Source: Neptunomonas qingdaonensis (GTDB lineage: Bacteria > Pseudomonadota > Gammaproteobacteria > Pseudomonadales > Balneatricaceae). From it: DNA of 64,000 nucleotides. Each line of letters starts with the position of its first letter. The first letter of the stretch is position 1. Shown one piece after another: positions 36,634 to 47,999 of the stretch. The notes beneath the pieces were generated by a model. The model was not told where the DNA came from. It saw nothing but the letters and a program-made list of their open reading frames with translations, and searched no databases. The DNA lies in contig NZ_FOOU01000013.1 in assembly GCF_900113275.1 (NCBI RefSeq), positions 1 to 64,000 of the forward strand, read 5' to 3'. A program made the position numbers and the translations under genes.

Positions 36634-37443
36634 TTAGCGACGATGCAGCAGAACAGGCATACGCTGCCGCACTTGGCGCAACAGTTCAAAGTCTAACCCG
36701 GCTAACACAACGGCTTCTCCGCTTTCACAACGAGAGAGTACCGAGCCCCATGGATCAATAATCATTGAATCACCTGATGTTTCACGTGAGACGCTATGCA
36801 CACCACCTTGGTTAGCGCCAAGGACAAAACACTGTGTTTCAATCGCACGAGCTCTTAACAACACTTCCCAATGTGCTTTTCCAGTCACCTTAGTAAAGGC
36901 AGATGGCACAACAATGATCTCTGCGCCCAGCTCTCTCAATTTCCAGAAATGATCAGGAAAACGCAAGTCGTAACAGATGCTCAAACCCACCCGCCCCATC
37001 TCCGTGTCCACCACGATCAACTCATTGCCTGGCGCAATCACATCTGATTCACGGTAACTGCCGTGACCATCTCTGACATCCACATCAAACAGATGGCGTT
37101 TATCATAACGACCTACCACATCACCTTCTGGGTTATATACCCGCAGTGCTGAGCGGACTTTCTGGCTTTCAGGGGTTTCGGCAAGTAACGGAAAACTGCC
37201 GGCAAATATCCATACCTTTAAAGACCTCGAAAGCTCACTCAGCCAACGGCTTATATTGCCTGCTTCAGTTTCATGTTTTGCCAACCTGAAAAGCTGCTGA
37301 CTATCAAAGAGTGCAAAATTCTCTGGCAACAGCACTAATCTTGCACCCGCCTGCACAGCCTCGCGGATCAAGCGTTCCGCCACACGTAAATTGCTATTAA
37401 GGTCACTCGTAGAAACCATCTGTATAACAGCAACACAACTCAC
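36634..37443 (-). CDS. Carbon-nitrogen hydrolase, Nit1/deaminated-glutathione amidase type
   Basis: 269 aa nitrilase-superfamily enzyme with catalytic triad Glu41 (LPENFAL), Lys115 (RYDKRHLFD) and Cys157 (LSICYDLRFPD). Close to the Nit1/YbeM group that hydrolyses deaminated glutathione to alpha-ketoglutarate and Cys-Gly, a metabolite-repair reaction. Starts one base before the yhdP stop codon ends, so it is the last gene of the mreBCD-maf-rng-yhdP-nit run. Substrate inferred from family only. Confidence 0.88.
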   Translation of the reverse strand: MSCVAVIQMVSTSDLNSNLRVAERLIREAVQAGARLVLLPENFALFDSQQLFRLAKHETEAGNISRWLSELSRSLKVWIFAGSFPLLAETPESQKVRSALRVYNPEGDVVGRYDKRHLFDVDVRDGHGSYRESDVIAPGNELIVVDTEMGRVGLSICYDLRFPDHFWKLRELGAEIIVVPSAFTKVTGKAHWEVLLRARAIETQCFVLGANQGGVHSVSRETSGDSMIIDPWGSVLSRCESGEAVVLAGLDFELLRQVRQRMPVLLHRR

Positions 37444-40400
37444 TATTTATCTCCTGATAAACCGGGATGAAGCTTACGCGATTTTGCACTACCAGGGGTC
37501 ACAATTTTAATCTCGGGCTCTGCCCATGCCCCTGATAACTGGTAAGTTAATGTCGATACTTTTTCAAATTTATCGCCAATCAGTTTATCCAACAAGAAAA
37601 CGGCTCCTGCTATTTGCGGCGCACCGAGTAAAACGGCTGCAATAGGTACATTACTGGTTAATGGCAACACGACATCCATCTTACTATCCAACGTTTGCTC
37701 AGCGATATTGATACTACCCTGCAAGTTTACATTCGCAGAAGGGCCATCCATCGTGAGGGGCTCCTGACTGTAGGCAACACCATTATTTAACAAATAGTTT
37801 GCTCTGATACTATCAAAAGCCACACCGGCTTTAACAAGATCAGTAAAATTAAGCTTCAAACGACGAACAACAGTATTGAGATTCAAAATACCGAACAGGC
37901 GTAAAATATTACTACTCTCCCCTGTTTCAATAATGCGCCCTTTTTTCAATAGCATAGTGTAACGGCCATTCAAGCGCTTTGTTTCAAAGTCCCACGGATA
38001 CCCTGGCCATGAGAAATCACTCTGCATCTTCGTAAACTCCGACTCGATAACACCCTTATAGCCAAAGTGCCCGAGCAAGCTACCAAGATCCCCTCCCTCC
38101 AAAGTCATATTCACAAAGCTATCGGCATTGTTATTCTGCAGTCGCCAACCCGCCTCTCCCTTCATAATGAAGTCATTAAAGCTGCCCAGAATGTTTTTCA
38201 TGGTCAACTGACCCACAACATCAGGCTCAATTCGCATCGACCAATGGCCAAACTTTTTTGAATCGATATACAGCTGCTTAATAGTAAGGTCTATCATTGG
38301 CCACTCTTGTGTATCTATAACCCGCGAGCCATTTTTACTACTGACTGAATCCTCTCCCTGCTCCTTATTCTGATTCAGATACAAATAATCAAGATTGATC
38401 TGATAAGGCCCTGAATTAACAGGCACTTTTATTTCACCAGCAACTTTTGGACTAGCAAAACCTATGGCTGTATGGGTAGCTGGAGCCGTACTCAGCACCA
38501 GATCAACATCATTGATCTGCACACTCCCTGCATTTAATCGCGCTACTTTCAGAACAAGTTGTTTCAGGCCTGCCCGGGAAGAAGACGAACTCTCATTACC
38601 CCACCACTGGTTACGGATCATAAAGGCTTTTAGTACGTCAATATCAACCAGAGCAAGACTCCCTTCTATCCAAAGCCCCGGCTCAGATGGCTCAAGAGGA
38701 CGCTTACCACCAAAACTAATGCGCGTACGTGGCGCACCGTCAATAGCCTTGGTCACACCACGAAGTTGATCTCCGAGCTTATAGCGCCAGACAGGGTCTG
38801 TAATACCTATTTGTGCAACTATCTGCAGTGGCAAAAGCGCAGCGGCCTCTTTACCAAACGGCACCGGCGCCTGTAACGACACCCCCTTCAGATCGGAGTC
38901 GATCACCAGCTTATTACACGCGGCAGAACCGGAACAAATATCCAGCCGTGCATTAATCGCGGCGCTTCCTGCCGCACTTTGTAACAGATTGAAATCTATC
39001 TGTTTTTTTAGTGCATCAATACCAATATTACCGGAAAGGTAGACGCGTGTAAGTGCCGGAACCCCCTGCCTTTTTACAACCGGTTCTATACGAATACTCA
39101 CCGGCGCGTTCATTAGGCTTGCCTGAAGATTGTTACTAGTGAGGCCTTTTTCTGAACTAAATTTAATATCGCCAACTACCTGACTAAAAGCCAATTTAGC
39201 CGCCCGATCCTGAAATAGGCTATTGGCCAAATGGGAACTCACCGTCACCACAGGTGTTGTTTTTCCCTGTAACGGCACCACTAGACTGACATCTGTATTA
39301 TGCTTCCCACTGAGTTCCCAGGTATCCAGCCCTGCCCCAACGCTATCGTGCAGCGATGTGGTACGTAAGACTGTCAAAATATCGCCGGCATCTCCCGCTA
39401 CTGTGGCTTTTACACTTAAATCAGTCGATCCCGCCGGCAACTGAACCTCTACCCTGCTGGCACGGCTGTTCAGCAATGCGCCACGCTCTGCTTTAATATC
39501 TAATCCCGTCTCATCCAGACGAACTTTCAGGTCGGCCTGACTGATAACCGGCCAGTCAGGCTGGAACTTAACGGTCGCATCAGACACGTCAAAGTAGAGC
39601 TGCACGGATGGCGGCAAGCGATCAGGTAAGCTCCTGGTGCCGGCTCTGAGAACTACCATCCCCTCATTAACATGGCCTCCCTGAATAGCATCAGATACCC
39701 ATTGATGCAGCGACTCGCCAACGACTTCAGGAGGAATATATAAAGAAGCCTGGCGACCATCAGTATCCTTCATGCCGATTAATAATGTCAGCTCTGTCTG
39801 ATACTCTCTATCTAACGGCAGATACATACTAAAACGCCCGGCTGCCGTTGTTGCTGAACTTTCAAGATTGAGTAAACTACTATTAACCGTCACCACTGGG
39901 CGCTCGTGCCCTACTCTGCTCTCGATAACCCAGTTAACCCGACCCTTGGCGTGACTATATTCCCACCCCTGTGGGAAAAGATGAGGAAAACCCATGTGGA
40001 AATTTTCAGTATTAAGATCAATAGATCCCGTATCCTTGGTAAAGCCCAAACGACCCGTTACATTTTTTAATACGGGCGCGCCATAATAATTCTCAACACT
40101 GACCTGATGCAGATCAGCAGCGCCTTGGAAGCGTGAGTAATCATGTCTATCTGACCAGGCTATTTGCAGATTTTTCAGAGATCCTTTTGCATTGAGTTTT
40201 AACAACGCATCGTTAAGGCTCTCAGGAAGGTAGGGCTTATCAGTAAACCATTCTGACAACATGCCAAGATCTATCTCCTTCACATTGATCTGCTGCAAAG
40301 CGACTTCATCTTTACCCCAGATAACGTCGGCGGAGACAAAAGGCATAGTTAATTTCGCCTTACTATTCTGAACAATCAGATCAGATACAACGACATTAAA

Positions 40401-41327
40401 TTGTTGGGGGTTGCTCGGTTGCAGCGTAAAAGTCAGTGCGCTGTCCGTAATATTCTCCAGCGAACTTTGCTCAAAAGACAACTGAGTAATCTGTAATGCC
40501 CCCTGCACAGAGTCGAGCCTGCGGTTATTCCAACGCCCCCACAGCTCAGCACCCATATCAAGGCGTTTTACACTAAACGGCAACTCGATAAGGTTCAGGT
40601 TTAGTAACTGCTGCCCTAGATTACTGACTTTTGCATAAAGCCGGTAATCGCCCGCCAACGGATCTAAAGGAAGGTTTTCTGTTTCAATGGCAAACTCAAC
40701 TTGAGACTCACTGTTACCCGCCACTGGCAATGTTAACGAGCCATGCAGGTAGTGCTGTTCAGCCGCATTGTTTAACAGAAAAGTGATCGGGAATAACCGT
40801 TGCATCTCGCCCTGCTCCGGGTACAGTGACAAGCTGGCATTGCTAAAGGAGACTTCAGGTTGCCGCGACAATATCGCGATAATTTGACGAACAAAAGCCG
40901 AGGCATTGGCAGGCATATTATCATTCGAAGCAGCGGCTCCCCAGCGTCCTTCGCGCTGATGGACGTTTACCTCCGTCTGCTCAACCGATAATTTCGCAAA
41001 TACAGGAAACAGCGACCACAAGGATGCCAATAGATCCACTTCAGCATCCAGCTGTCGGACACTGAAGTTAATATCAGGTCCTGCTTCAGACTCAGTCAGG
41101 GTTCTGATGTCGCGCAATTGAAAAACCGGATAACGCCCTTCCCAATGCGCCGAAAGTTCGCCAATACTGACCGCAGCCCCGGTTCTTTCAGAAAGGAAAA
41201 GCTCAATAGTAGATTTATGTTCTGCTATAGAAGGCAAGAACTGACGGCTAACCGCGACCAATATTGCCACTAACAGCAATAACACCAGTATTGCCCAACC
41301 AACCCAGCTATAGATACGATTCAGCAT
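37443..41327 (-). CDS. yhdP: YhdP-family AsmA-like envelope lipid-transport protein
   Basis: 1294 aa: N-terminal TM anchor (about residues 10-30), then a very long, mostly beta-strand periplasmic rod (DUF3971/AsmA-like C-terminal region). The AsmA-like end contains the motif GRYTMLLKKGRIIE and LFGILNLNTVVRRLKLNFTD, typical of TIGR02099 proteins. In E. coli YhdP works with TamB and YdbH to move phospholipids to the outer membrane. Length matches the family (about 1270). It is followed by the nit gene with a 1-base overlap. Confidence 0.93.
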   Translation of the reverse strand: MLNRIYSWVGWAILVLLLLVAILVAVSRQFLPSIAEHKSTIELFLSERTGAAVSIGELSAHWEGRYPVFQLRDIRTLTESEAGPDINFSVRQLDAEVDLLASLWSLFPVFAKLSVEQTEVNVHQREGRWGAAASNDNMPANASAFVRQIIAILSRQPEVSFSNASLSLYPEQGEMQRLFPITFLLNNAAEQHYLHGSLTLPVAGNSESQVEFAIETENLPLDPLAGDYRLYAKVSNLGQQLLNLNLIELPFSVKRLDMGAELWGRWNNRRLDSVQGALQITQLSFEQSSLENITDSALTFTLQPSNPQQFNVVVSDLIVQNSKAKLTMPFVSADVIWGKDEVALQQINVKEIDLGMLSEWFTDKPYLPESLNDALLKLNAKGSLKNLQIAWSDRHDYSRFQGAADLHQVSVENYYGAPVLKNVTGRLGFTKDTGSIDLNTENFHMGFPHLFPQGWEYSHAKGRVNWVIESRVGHERPVVTVNSSLLNLESSATTAAGRFSMYLPLDREYQTELTLLIGMKDTDGRQASLYIPPEVVGESLHQWVSDAIQGGHVNEGMVVLRAGTRSLPDRLPPSVQLYFDVSDATVKFQPDWPVISQADLKVRLDETGLDIKAERGALLNSRASRVEVQLPAGSTDLSVKATVAGDAGDILTVLRTTSLHDSVGAGLDTWELSGKHNTDVSLVVPLQGKTTPVVTVSSHLANSLFQDRAAKLAFSQVVGDIKFSSEKGLTSNNLQASLMNAPVSIRIEPVVKRQGVPALTRVYLSGNIGIDALKKQIDFNLLQSAAGSAAINARLDICSGSAACNKLVIDSDLKGVSLQAPVPFGKEAAALLPLQIVAQIGITDPVWRYKLGDQLRGVTKAIDGAPRTRISFGGKRPLEPSEPGLWIEGSLALVDIDVLKAFMIRNQWWGNESSSSSRAGLKQLVLKVARLNAGSVQINDVDLVLSTAPATHTAIGFASPKVAGEIKVPVNSGPYQINLDYLYLNQNKEQGEDSVSSKNGSRVIDTQEWPMIDLTIKQLYIDSKKFGHWSMRIEPDVVGQLTMKNILGSFNDFIMKGEAGWRLQNNNADSFVNMTLEGGDLGSLLGHFGYKGVIESEFTKMQSDFSWPGYPWDFETKRLNGRYTMLLKKGRIIETGESSNILRLFGILNLNTVVRRLKLNFTDLVKAGVAFDSIRANYLLNNGVAYSQEPLTMDGPSANVNLQGSINIAEQTLDSKMDVVLPLTSNVPIAAVLLGAPQIAGAVFLLDKLIGDKFEKVSTLTYQLSGAWAEPEIKIVTPGSAKSRKLHPGLSGDK

Positions 41328-41444
41328 CAGACTTTATCCACTCGCCGTGTCGGAGAGTACTGTTTTGCAGAGTACTATTACGGAAAGTACTATTAATGAA
41401 AAAATAACGCGAAAAATATACGCTATACCACTAACCAAACACGG

Positions 41445-42923
41445 TTATCGCAGTACAACATCAAATTGCTCAGGGCTATACATCGCTTCCACCTGAAAGC
41501 GAATAGTTTTATTAATAAAGGCTTCCAGTTCGGCCACATGGTCTGAAGCGTCATCTGTTAAATATTCGACAACAGCGGCGGAGGCAAGCACCAGATAAGC
41601 ATCAGTATCATAAGCCCGATGCTGACGTAAAATCTCCCTGAAAATTTCATAACATACCGTGACAGGGGTTTTAATAGAACCTCGCCCCTGACATTGGCTA
41701 CAGGGTTCGCAAAGAATATGCTCCAGACTTTCCCGGGTACGTTTTCTGGTCATTTCGACCAGCCCAAGCTCAGATACACCCGTCACTTTACACTTAGCAT
41801 GATCACGCTCAAGCACCCGCTCAAGCGTTCTCAGCACCTGACGCTGATGCTCAACTAACTCCATATCAATGAAGTCAATAATAATAATGCCACCCAAATT
41901 TCTTAGTCTCAACTGCCTGCCAATAGCAGTCGCTGCTTCAAGGTTGGTCTTGAAAATAGTCTCTTCCAGATTACGATGACCGACAAAACCACCCGTATTT
42001 ACATCAACGGTCGTCATCGCTTCTGTCTGATCAAAAATCAAATAGCCACCGGACTTTAAATCAACTTTTCGCCCCAGCGCCCTTTGCATCTCGTCTTCAA
42101 CGTTATAAAGATCGAATATAGGCCTTTCACCTGGATAATACTCAAGGTGATCAAATATTTCAGGCACCAGCGCTTTCGAGAAGGACTGCGCTTTCTGGAA
42201 GGTTTCCTTGGAATCAATACGAATTCGCTCCATCCCTGTATGTGCCATATCTCTCAACGCACGCATATTAAGCGGTAGATCTTCATATACATTTGAGGGT
42301 ACTGCCGCGGTCTTAATATCGGCTTCAATAGATTTCCACAAACGCCTTAAGAACTGAACATCGGCCACTAGCTCTGTTTCAGAAGCGCCTTCGGCCACCG
42401 TTCTTAAGATATAGCCTGCGGTATCAGACTCATCTGATGCAACGCTGTTCTGCAATGCCGTACGCAGCCGCTCGCGCTCTTCAACATCTTCTATACGTTG
42501 CGAAATACCCACATGGCTGTTACCCGGCATATAAACAAGATAGCGGGAAGGGATTGAAATATGTGTGGTTAAACGCGCGCCTTTAGTACCGATCGGGTCT
42601 TTAGTCACCTGTACGACCAGCGCCTGTCCCTCTTTTAGCACCTGTGAAATCGATATACTGCTTTTCTCTTCACCATTGGCAGGCTGTGGTAACACATCCT
42701 CAACATGAATAAAGGCGGCTCGTTCAAGGCCAATTTCAATAAATGCCGCTTGCATACCAGGCAGCACCCGCACGACCTTCCCTTTATAAATATTACCGAC
42801 TATTCCCCGTTTCGCCGAACGCTCTACATAGATCTCCTGCGGCATCCCGTTTTCAATAACAGCAACGCGGGTTTCCATCGGGGTGAAATTAATCAGGATT
42901 TCTTCTCCAACGTTTGCTGCCAC
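41445..42923 (-). CDS. rng: Ribonuclease G
   Basis: 492 aa: S1 RNA-binding domain (about residues 35-130) and the RNase E/G catalytic domain with metal-binding TVDVNTGGFVGHRN and IIIDFIDM (two catalytic Asp), then the zinc-link region with EPCSQCQGRGSI. It lacks the RNase E scaffold tail. Matures the 16S rRNA 5' end and some mRNAs. Lies between maf and yhdP, as in E. coli and Pseudomonas. Confidence 0.96.
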   Translation of the reverse strand: MAANVGEEILINFTPMETRVAVIENGMPQEIYVERSAKRGIVGNIYKGKVVRVLPGMQAAFIEIGLERAAFIHVEDVLPQPANGEEKSSISISQVLKEGQALVVQVTKDPIGTKGARLTTHISIPSRYLVYMPGNSHVGISQRIEDVEERERLRTALQNSVASDESDTAGYILRTVAEGASETELVADVQFLRRLWKSIEADIKTAAVPSNVYEDLPLNMRALRDMAHTGMERIRIDSKETFQKAQSFSKALVPEIFDHLEYYPGERPIFDLYNVEDEMQRALGRKVDLKSGGYLIFDQTEAMTTVDVNTGGFVGHRNLEETIFKTNLEAATAIGRQLRLRNLGGIIIIDFIDMELVEHQRQVLRTLERVLERDHAKCKVTGVSELGLVEMTRKRTRESLEHILCEPCSQCQGRGSIKTPVTVCYEIFREILRQHRAYDTDAYLVLASAAVVEYLTDDASDHVAELEAFINKTIRFQVEAMYSPEQFDVVLR

Positions 42924-42980
42924 AGCAATATTCCTATCTATTTTTTAATGTTAGCTTTTTAAATATTAGATTTTAAAACA

Positions 42981-43571
42981 TTAGACTTGCCAAATTTTGA
43001 TCCCAGCCTTACCTAAGAGTTCCGCGGTTTCTGCTAATGGCAGACCGACAACGTTGGAATAACTCCCTTCTATCTTGCCAACAAATACAGCGGCATATCC
43101 CTGAATACCATATCCGCCGGCTTTATCGCATGGCTCCCCTGTCTGCCAATAACGGCGACATTGCGCGACATCCAAGGCTTTAAAAGTAACATGTGTCACG
43201 ACCACCTGGCTATTAGCATAACCATTACCGGTCAACGCGATACCCGTCATAACCTGATGCGTTCTGCCAGACAATTGCTGCAGCATCTCTACTGCCTGTT
43301 CTTCAGAGTCTGGTTTACCCAATATTACGCCATCAACAACGACCGTCGTATCTGCACCCAACACTGCACTCTGCTGAGAGTTAGGGAGAGGGTTGCGCTG
43401 GAATCCTGCTTGCGATTTTTCACAGGCTAAACGACGCACATAATCTTCAGGCCGCTCACCAGGCAGGACGCTTTCATCAATATCCACACTGCATTGTTTA
43501 AAAACAACACCTATCTGTGCCAATAACTCCTTGCGCCTGGGAGAAGCCGAAGCCAGAATCAAATCACACAT
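42981..43571 (-). CDS. maf: Maf-family dTTP/UTP nucleotide pyrophosphatase
   Basis: 196 aa. Maf/YhdE house-cleaning enzyme that hydrolyses dTTP, UTP and modified pyrimidine nucleotides. Motifs: LASASPRRKELL at the N-terminus, DESVLPGE, the catalytic LGADTTVVVDG region, and GGYGIQGYAAVFV. YhdE subtype is judged from its place after mreD. 21 nt separate it from mreD. Confidence 0.93.
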   Translation of the reverse strand: MCDLILASASPRRKELLAQIGVVFKQCSVDIDESVLPGERPEDYVRRLACEKSQAGFQRNPLPNSQQSAVLGADTTVVVDGVILGKPDSEEQAVEMLQQLSGRTHQVMTGIALTGNGYANSQVVVTHVTFKALDVAQCRRYWQTGEPCDKAGGYGIQGYAAVFVGKIEGSYSNVVGLPLAETAELLGKAGIKIWQV

Positions 43572-43592
43572 AAGCGACTCTAATCAGAAAAT

Positions 43593-44081
43593 TTAATTGA
43601 CGTGAAAAGTCCGTCGTATGCCTCTTAAAATAACAAAAACCCAAGGCCACAAAATCGCACTAACAACAGCCGGCAACAGAAAAATAAGACTGTCGCCGGT
43701 ACTACCGGACAGAGATTGAATCCAGTGGAAGATCAATTGATTAATACCCACCAGCACCAGCACCATCATCGCCTGCTGCCACAAAGGATACATTCTCAAC
43801 CTTTTATGCAGTATCAAGGTGAGGAATGCTACCATCGTTAGTGAAAGCGCATTCATGCCAAGCAAACTGCCCTTTAACACATCCAGTGCCAGCCCTGATA
43901 CCCACGCCATACCAATGCCGAAACGGTGCGGTAATGCCATGACCCAATAAATAACAATCATGGCAACCCATTCAGGCCGCCACCAAACAAACATGGCGGG
44001 CAACGGCATTTGACTTAGAATAAATCCAATGATCAAGGTGCCGATAACTATCAGCACGCCCCCATTATGCCGTTCATTCAT
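43593..44081 (-). CDS. mreD: Rod-shape-determining protein MreD
   Basis: About 162 aa with five or six TM helices and the MreD pattern (MPLPAMFVWWRPEWVAMIVIYWVMALPHRFG, in part). Works with MreB, MreC, RodA and PBP2 in lateral wall growth. The open frame extends 69 nt further upstream inside mreC; ATG 44081 overlaps the mreC stop (44074-44076) and gives a normal N-terminus. Confidence 0.93.
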   Translation of the reverse strand: MNERHNGGVLIVIGTLIIGFILSQMPLPAMFVWWRPEWVAMIVIYWVMALPHRFGIGMAWVSGLALDVLKGSLLGMNALSLTMVAFLTLILHKRLRMYPLWQQAMMVLVLVGINQLIFHWIQSLSGSTGDSLIFLLPAVVSAILWPWVFVILRGIRRTFHVN

Positions 44082-44964
44082 CTGCTTTCTTTTCCTCAGG
44101 AAGCACTGGGTTTTGCAAAGTGTCTTGCAAGGGCTCTTCCCGATTCTCACTCACTGGCTCAACCAGTAACAAATGCCGGCTTTTATCTAAGCGTGCCGCA
44201 GGCACTGCTTTTACAATTGAAAATGGCCGCCCCGGGTCACGCACAACACTGGTCACTTTCGCCACCGGATACCCATACGGGAAACGCCCTCCTAATCCAG
44301 AAGATACCAACAGATCACCAACACGCACATCCGCCGTATCAGGAACATGCTCTAACTCCAGCTCATCCAATGTGCCTTTACCCAGTGCAATAGCACGAAA
44401 TCCATTGCGATTAATCTCAACCGGCAGCGCATGGCGTGCATCTGTAATCAGCATAACCCGGCAGGTATAGTGCGATACATCTACGACTTGCCCAAGCACG
44501 CCTCTTGCATCCAAAACAGGCTGACCAAGGAAAACACCGTCCTCCTGGCCTTTTCCCAAAATGATCTGATGCTGGAAGGGATCAGGATTAACGCCAATCA
44601 ACTCGGCTAGCTGCACCTCATTTTTAATCCGCTGACGACCGCTCAATAGCTCACGAAGCCGCAAGTTTTCAGTCGTCAGTGCGGACATTTGCTGGACTTG
44701 CTCATCCAACAGGATAACTTCAGAACGCAACTGAATATTATCTCTGACAAGAGAACGACGACTCACCAGTACATCAGACAGATCATCTGCTACACGGGTG
44801 GGCAGATCCACCAACCACTGGACAGGCGTCATCACGAGAGAGAGCACACTACGTGCTTCGCGAGTACGGGAAGAGTTCAGGTCGCTGACTATAAATAAAA
44901 TGGCAAGCAAGACCAAAACAATGAAAAAAAGACGAGGTATACCGCCCTTAAATATTGGCTTCAC
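44074..44964 (-). CDS. mreC: Rod-shape-determining protein MreC
   Basis: 296 aa: N-terminal TM helix (about residues 10-28), coiled coil (about 65-110), and the paired beta-barrel periplasmic domain with DARGVLGQV and LLVSSGLGGRFPYGYPV motifs. It activates PBP2 in the elongasome. The C-terminal 35 residues are Glu/Pro-rich and probably disordered. 61 nt after mreB. Confidence 0.94.
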   Translation of the reverse strand: MKPIFKGGIPRLFFIVLVLLAILFIVSDLNSSRTREARSVLSLVMTPVQWLVDLPTRVADDLSDVLVSRRSLVRDNIQLRSEVILLDEQVQQMSALTTENLRLRELLSGRQRIKNEVQLAELIGVNPDPFQHQIILGKGQEDGVFLGQPVLDARGVLGQVVDVSHYTCRVMLITDARHALPVEINRNGFRAIALGKGTLDELELEHVPDTADVRVGDLLVSSGLGGRFPYGYPVAKVTSVVRDPGRPFSIVKAVPAARLDKSRHLLLVEPVSENREEPLQDTLQNPVLPEEKKADE

Positions 44965-45025
44965 GCGACCACCCTCCTCAATCTCAAAGAAGGGGTTTCA
45001 CAGCTATTCATAACAACAACCGCTG

Positions 45026-46108
<1,083 letters not shown>

Positions 46109-46211
46109 TTAAAAACACGTAACTCTAGCAACGGCAGGCATTTAGAGCAAGGAGCAAATATGTTAAGTTAGTCTTTTTTTCGCCAAAACCGAGACAGTTA
46201 GCGAGATCACC

Positions 46212-46499
46212 ATGGCTCTAAACAGAACCGATGTAGAAAAAATCGCCCATCTGGCGCGTTTGCAAATAGATGAGAACGATGTACCCGAATATGCAAAAAA
46301 TCTGTCCAACATACTGGACCTTATCAGCCAGATGCAAGATATCGACACCTCCGATGTGGAACCACTGGCCCATCCACTCGATGCAGTGCAGCGCCTGAGA
46401 GCGGATATCATTACTGAGCAAAATCAGCGCGAGCACCTTCAACAAGCCGCACCTGCAGTAGAAAACGGCCTGTTTCTAGTGCCTAAAGTGATTGAATAA
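46212..46499 (+). CDS. gatC: Asp-tRNA(Asn)/Glu-tRNA(Gln) amidotransferase subunit C
   Basis: 95 aa. Small linker subunit of GatCAB: the start [17 protein letters not shown] and [12 protein letters not shown] helices are typical, with the conserved [10 protein letters not shown] in the middle. It is divergent from mreB and begins the gatCAB operon (33 nt before gatA). Confidence 0.95.
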   Translation: MALNRTDVEKIAHLARLQIDENDVPEYAKNLSNILDLISQMQDIDTSDVEPLAHPLDAVQRLRADIITEQNQREHLQQAAPAVENGLFLVPKVIE

Positions 46500-46532
46500 T
46501 AGCGCCCGCGAACGATTTAGGACTAAATAAAG

Positions 46533-47984
46533 ATGTTAAATAAAACACTGGCCGGATTGGCCAAAGGGCTTCAACAGGGCGAATTCAGTAGCGTTGAGCT
46601 GGCTCAGGCATATCTTCAGCGCATCAAAAACGAAGACAGTAAATACAACAGTTTTATTACTGTTACTGAAGAACTCGCACTACAGCAAGCCGCGGCTGCC
46701 GATGCCAGCCGTGCAGCAGGTAACGCCAGCATAATGACCGGCTTGCCAATTGCGCATAAAGATATTTTTTGCACACAAGGCGTACGCACCAGCGCTGGTT
46801 CAAAAATGCTGGATAATTTCATATCACCTTATGATGCAACAGTTATCCGCAAATTTAATGCAGCAGGCTCAGTGACGCTGGGTAAAACCAATATGGATGA
46901 GTTCGCTATGGGCTCGTCAAATGAATCCAGCTTTTACGGCCCATCCCGCAACCCCTGGAATACGCAGCATGTGCCTGGTGGATCTTCTGGTGGTTCAGCG
47001 GCAGCCATTGCCGCCGGACTCGCGCCTGCAGCAACCGGCACAGATACTGGCGGATCGATTCGCCAGCCCGCTGCATTTTGCAACCTCACAGGCCTTAAAC
47101 CTACGTATGGCCGTGTTTCCCGTTACGGCATGATTGCCTACGCATCTTCATTAGACCAAGGCGGCCCCATGGCTCAAACGGCTGAAGATGCGGCTATGAT
47201 GCTGAATGTCATGGCAGGTATGGATCCACTCGACTCTACCAGTGTTGAGCGTGCGGTTCCTGACTACACAGCCAACCTGGATGCACCACTGGCAGGTTTA
47301 AAAATTGGCTTACCAAAAGAGTTTTTCTCTGCCAGCCTGAACCCTGAAATCGCCGCACTGGTTCGCGCCGCTGTCACAGAATATGAAGCATTAGGCGCAA
47401 CAGTAAAAGAAGTCAGCCTGCCAAATACAGCCTTATCAGTGCCCGCCTATTACATCGTTGCACCAGCGGAAGCGTCATCAAATCTGTCCCGTTTTGACGG
47501 TGTACGTTACGGTTATCGCTGCGAAGATCCGACAGATCTTGAAGACATGTATAAGCGCACCCGCGGAGAAGGCTTTGGCACCGAAGTCAAACGTCGCATC
47601 ATGGTCGGCACCTATGCCCTTTCTGAAGGGTTTTATGATGCTTACTACAAAAAAGCGCAGCAGATCCGCCGCTTAATCCAACAAGATTTTGTGCGCGTAT
47701 TATCTGAAGTCGATGTCATCATGGGGCCAACAACGCCAACGCCGGCCTTCAAGCTAGGCGAAAAGACATCTGACCCTGTAGAAATGTATATGGAAGATAT
47801 CTTCACATTATCGTTAAATCTGGCAGGATTACCCGGCATGTCTATTCCCTGCGGTATGAGCAATGGTCTGCCGGTAGGCTTACAGATTATCGGTAACTAT
47901 TTTGCTGAAGAAAAACTTTTAAATGTCGCCCACAAATTCCAGCAGGCAACTGACTGGCACACCCTGAAGCCTGCAGGTCTTTAA
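46533..47984 (+). CDS. gatA: Asp-tRNA(Asn)/Glu-tRNA(Gln) amidotransferase subunit A
   Basis: 483 aa amidase-signature enzyme that releases ammonia from glutamine for tRNA transamidation. Catalytic Lys in the IAHKDIF motif (near residue 76) and the cis-Ser/Ser pair in [15 protein letters not shown] with [12 protein letters not shown] (about residues 148-180). Full length. Presence of gatCAB implies that the organism makes Gln-tRNA and/or Asn-tRNA by the indirect route. Confidence 0.97.
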   Translation: MLNKTLAGLAKGLQQGEFSSVELAQAYLQRIKNEDSKYNSFITVTEELALQQAAAADASRAAGNASIMTGLPIAHKDIFCTQGVRTSAGSKMLDNFISPYDATVIRKFNAAGSVTLGKTNMDEFAMGSSNESSFYGPSRNPWNTQHVPGGSSGGSAAAIAAGLAPAATGTDTGGSIRQPAAFCNLTGLKPTYGRVSRYGMIAYASSLDQGGPMAQTAEDAAMMLNVMAGMDPLDSTSVERAVPDYTANLDAPLAGLKIGLPKEFFSASLNPEIAALVRAAVTEYEALGATVKEVSLPNTALSVPAYYIVAPAEASSNLSRFDGVRYGYRCEDPTDLEDMYKRTRGEGFGTEVKRRIMVGTYALSEGFYDAYYKKAQQIRRLIQQDFVRVLSEVDVIMGPTTPTPAFKLGEKTSDPVEMYMEDIFTLSLNLAGLPGMSIPCGMSNGLPVGLQIIGNYFAEEKLLNVAHKFQQATDWHTLKPAGL

Positions 47985-47999
47985 GAGGAATAACGAATA

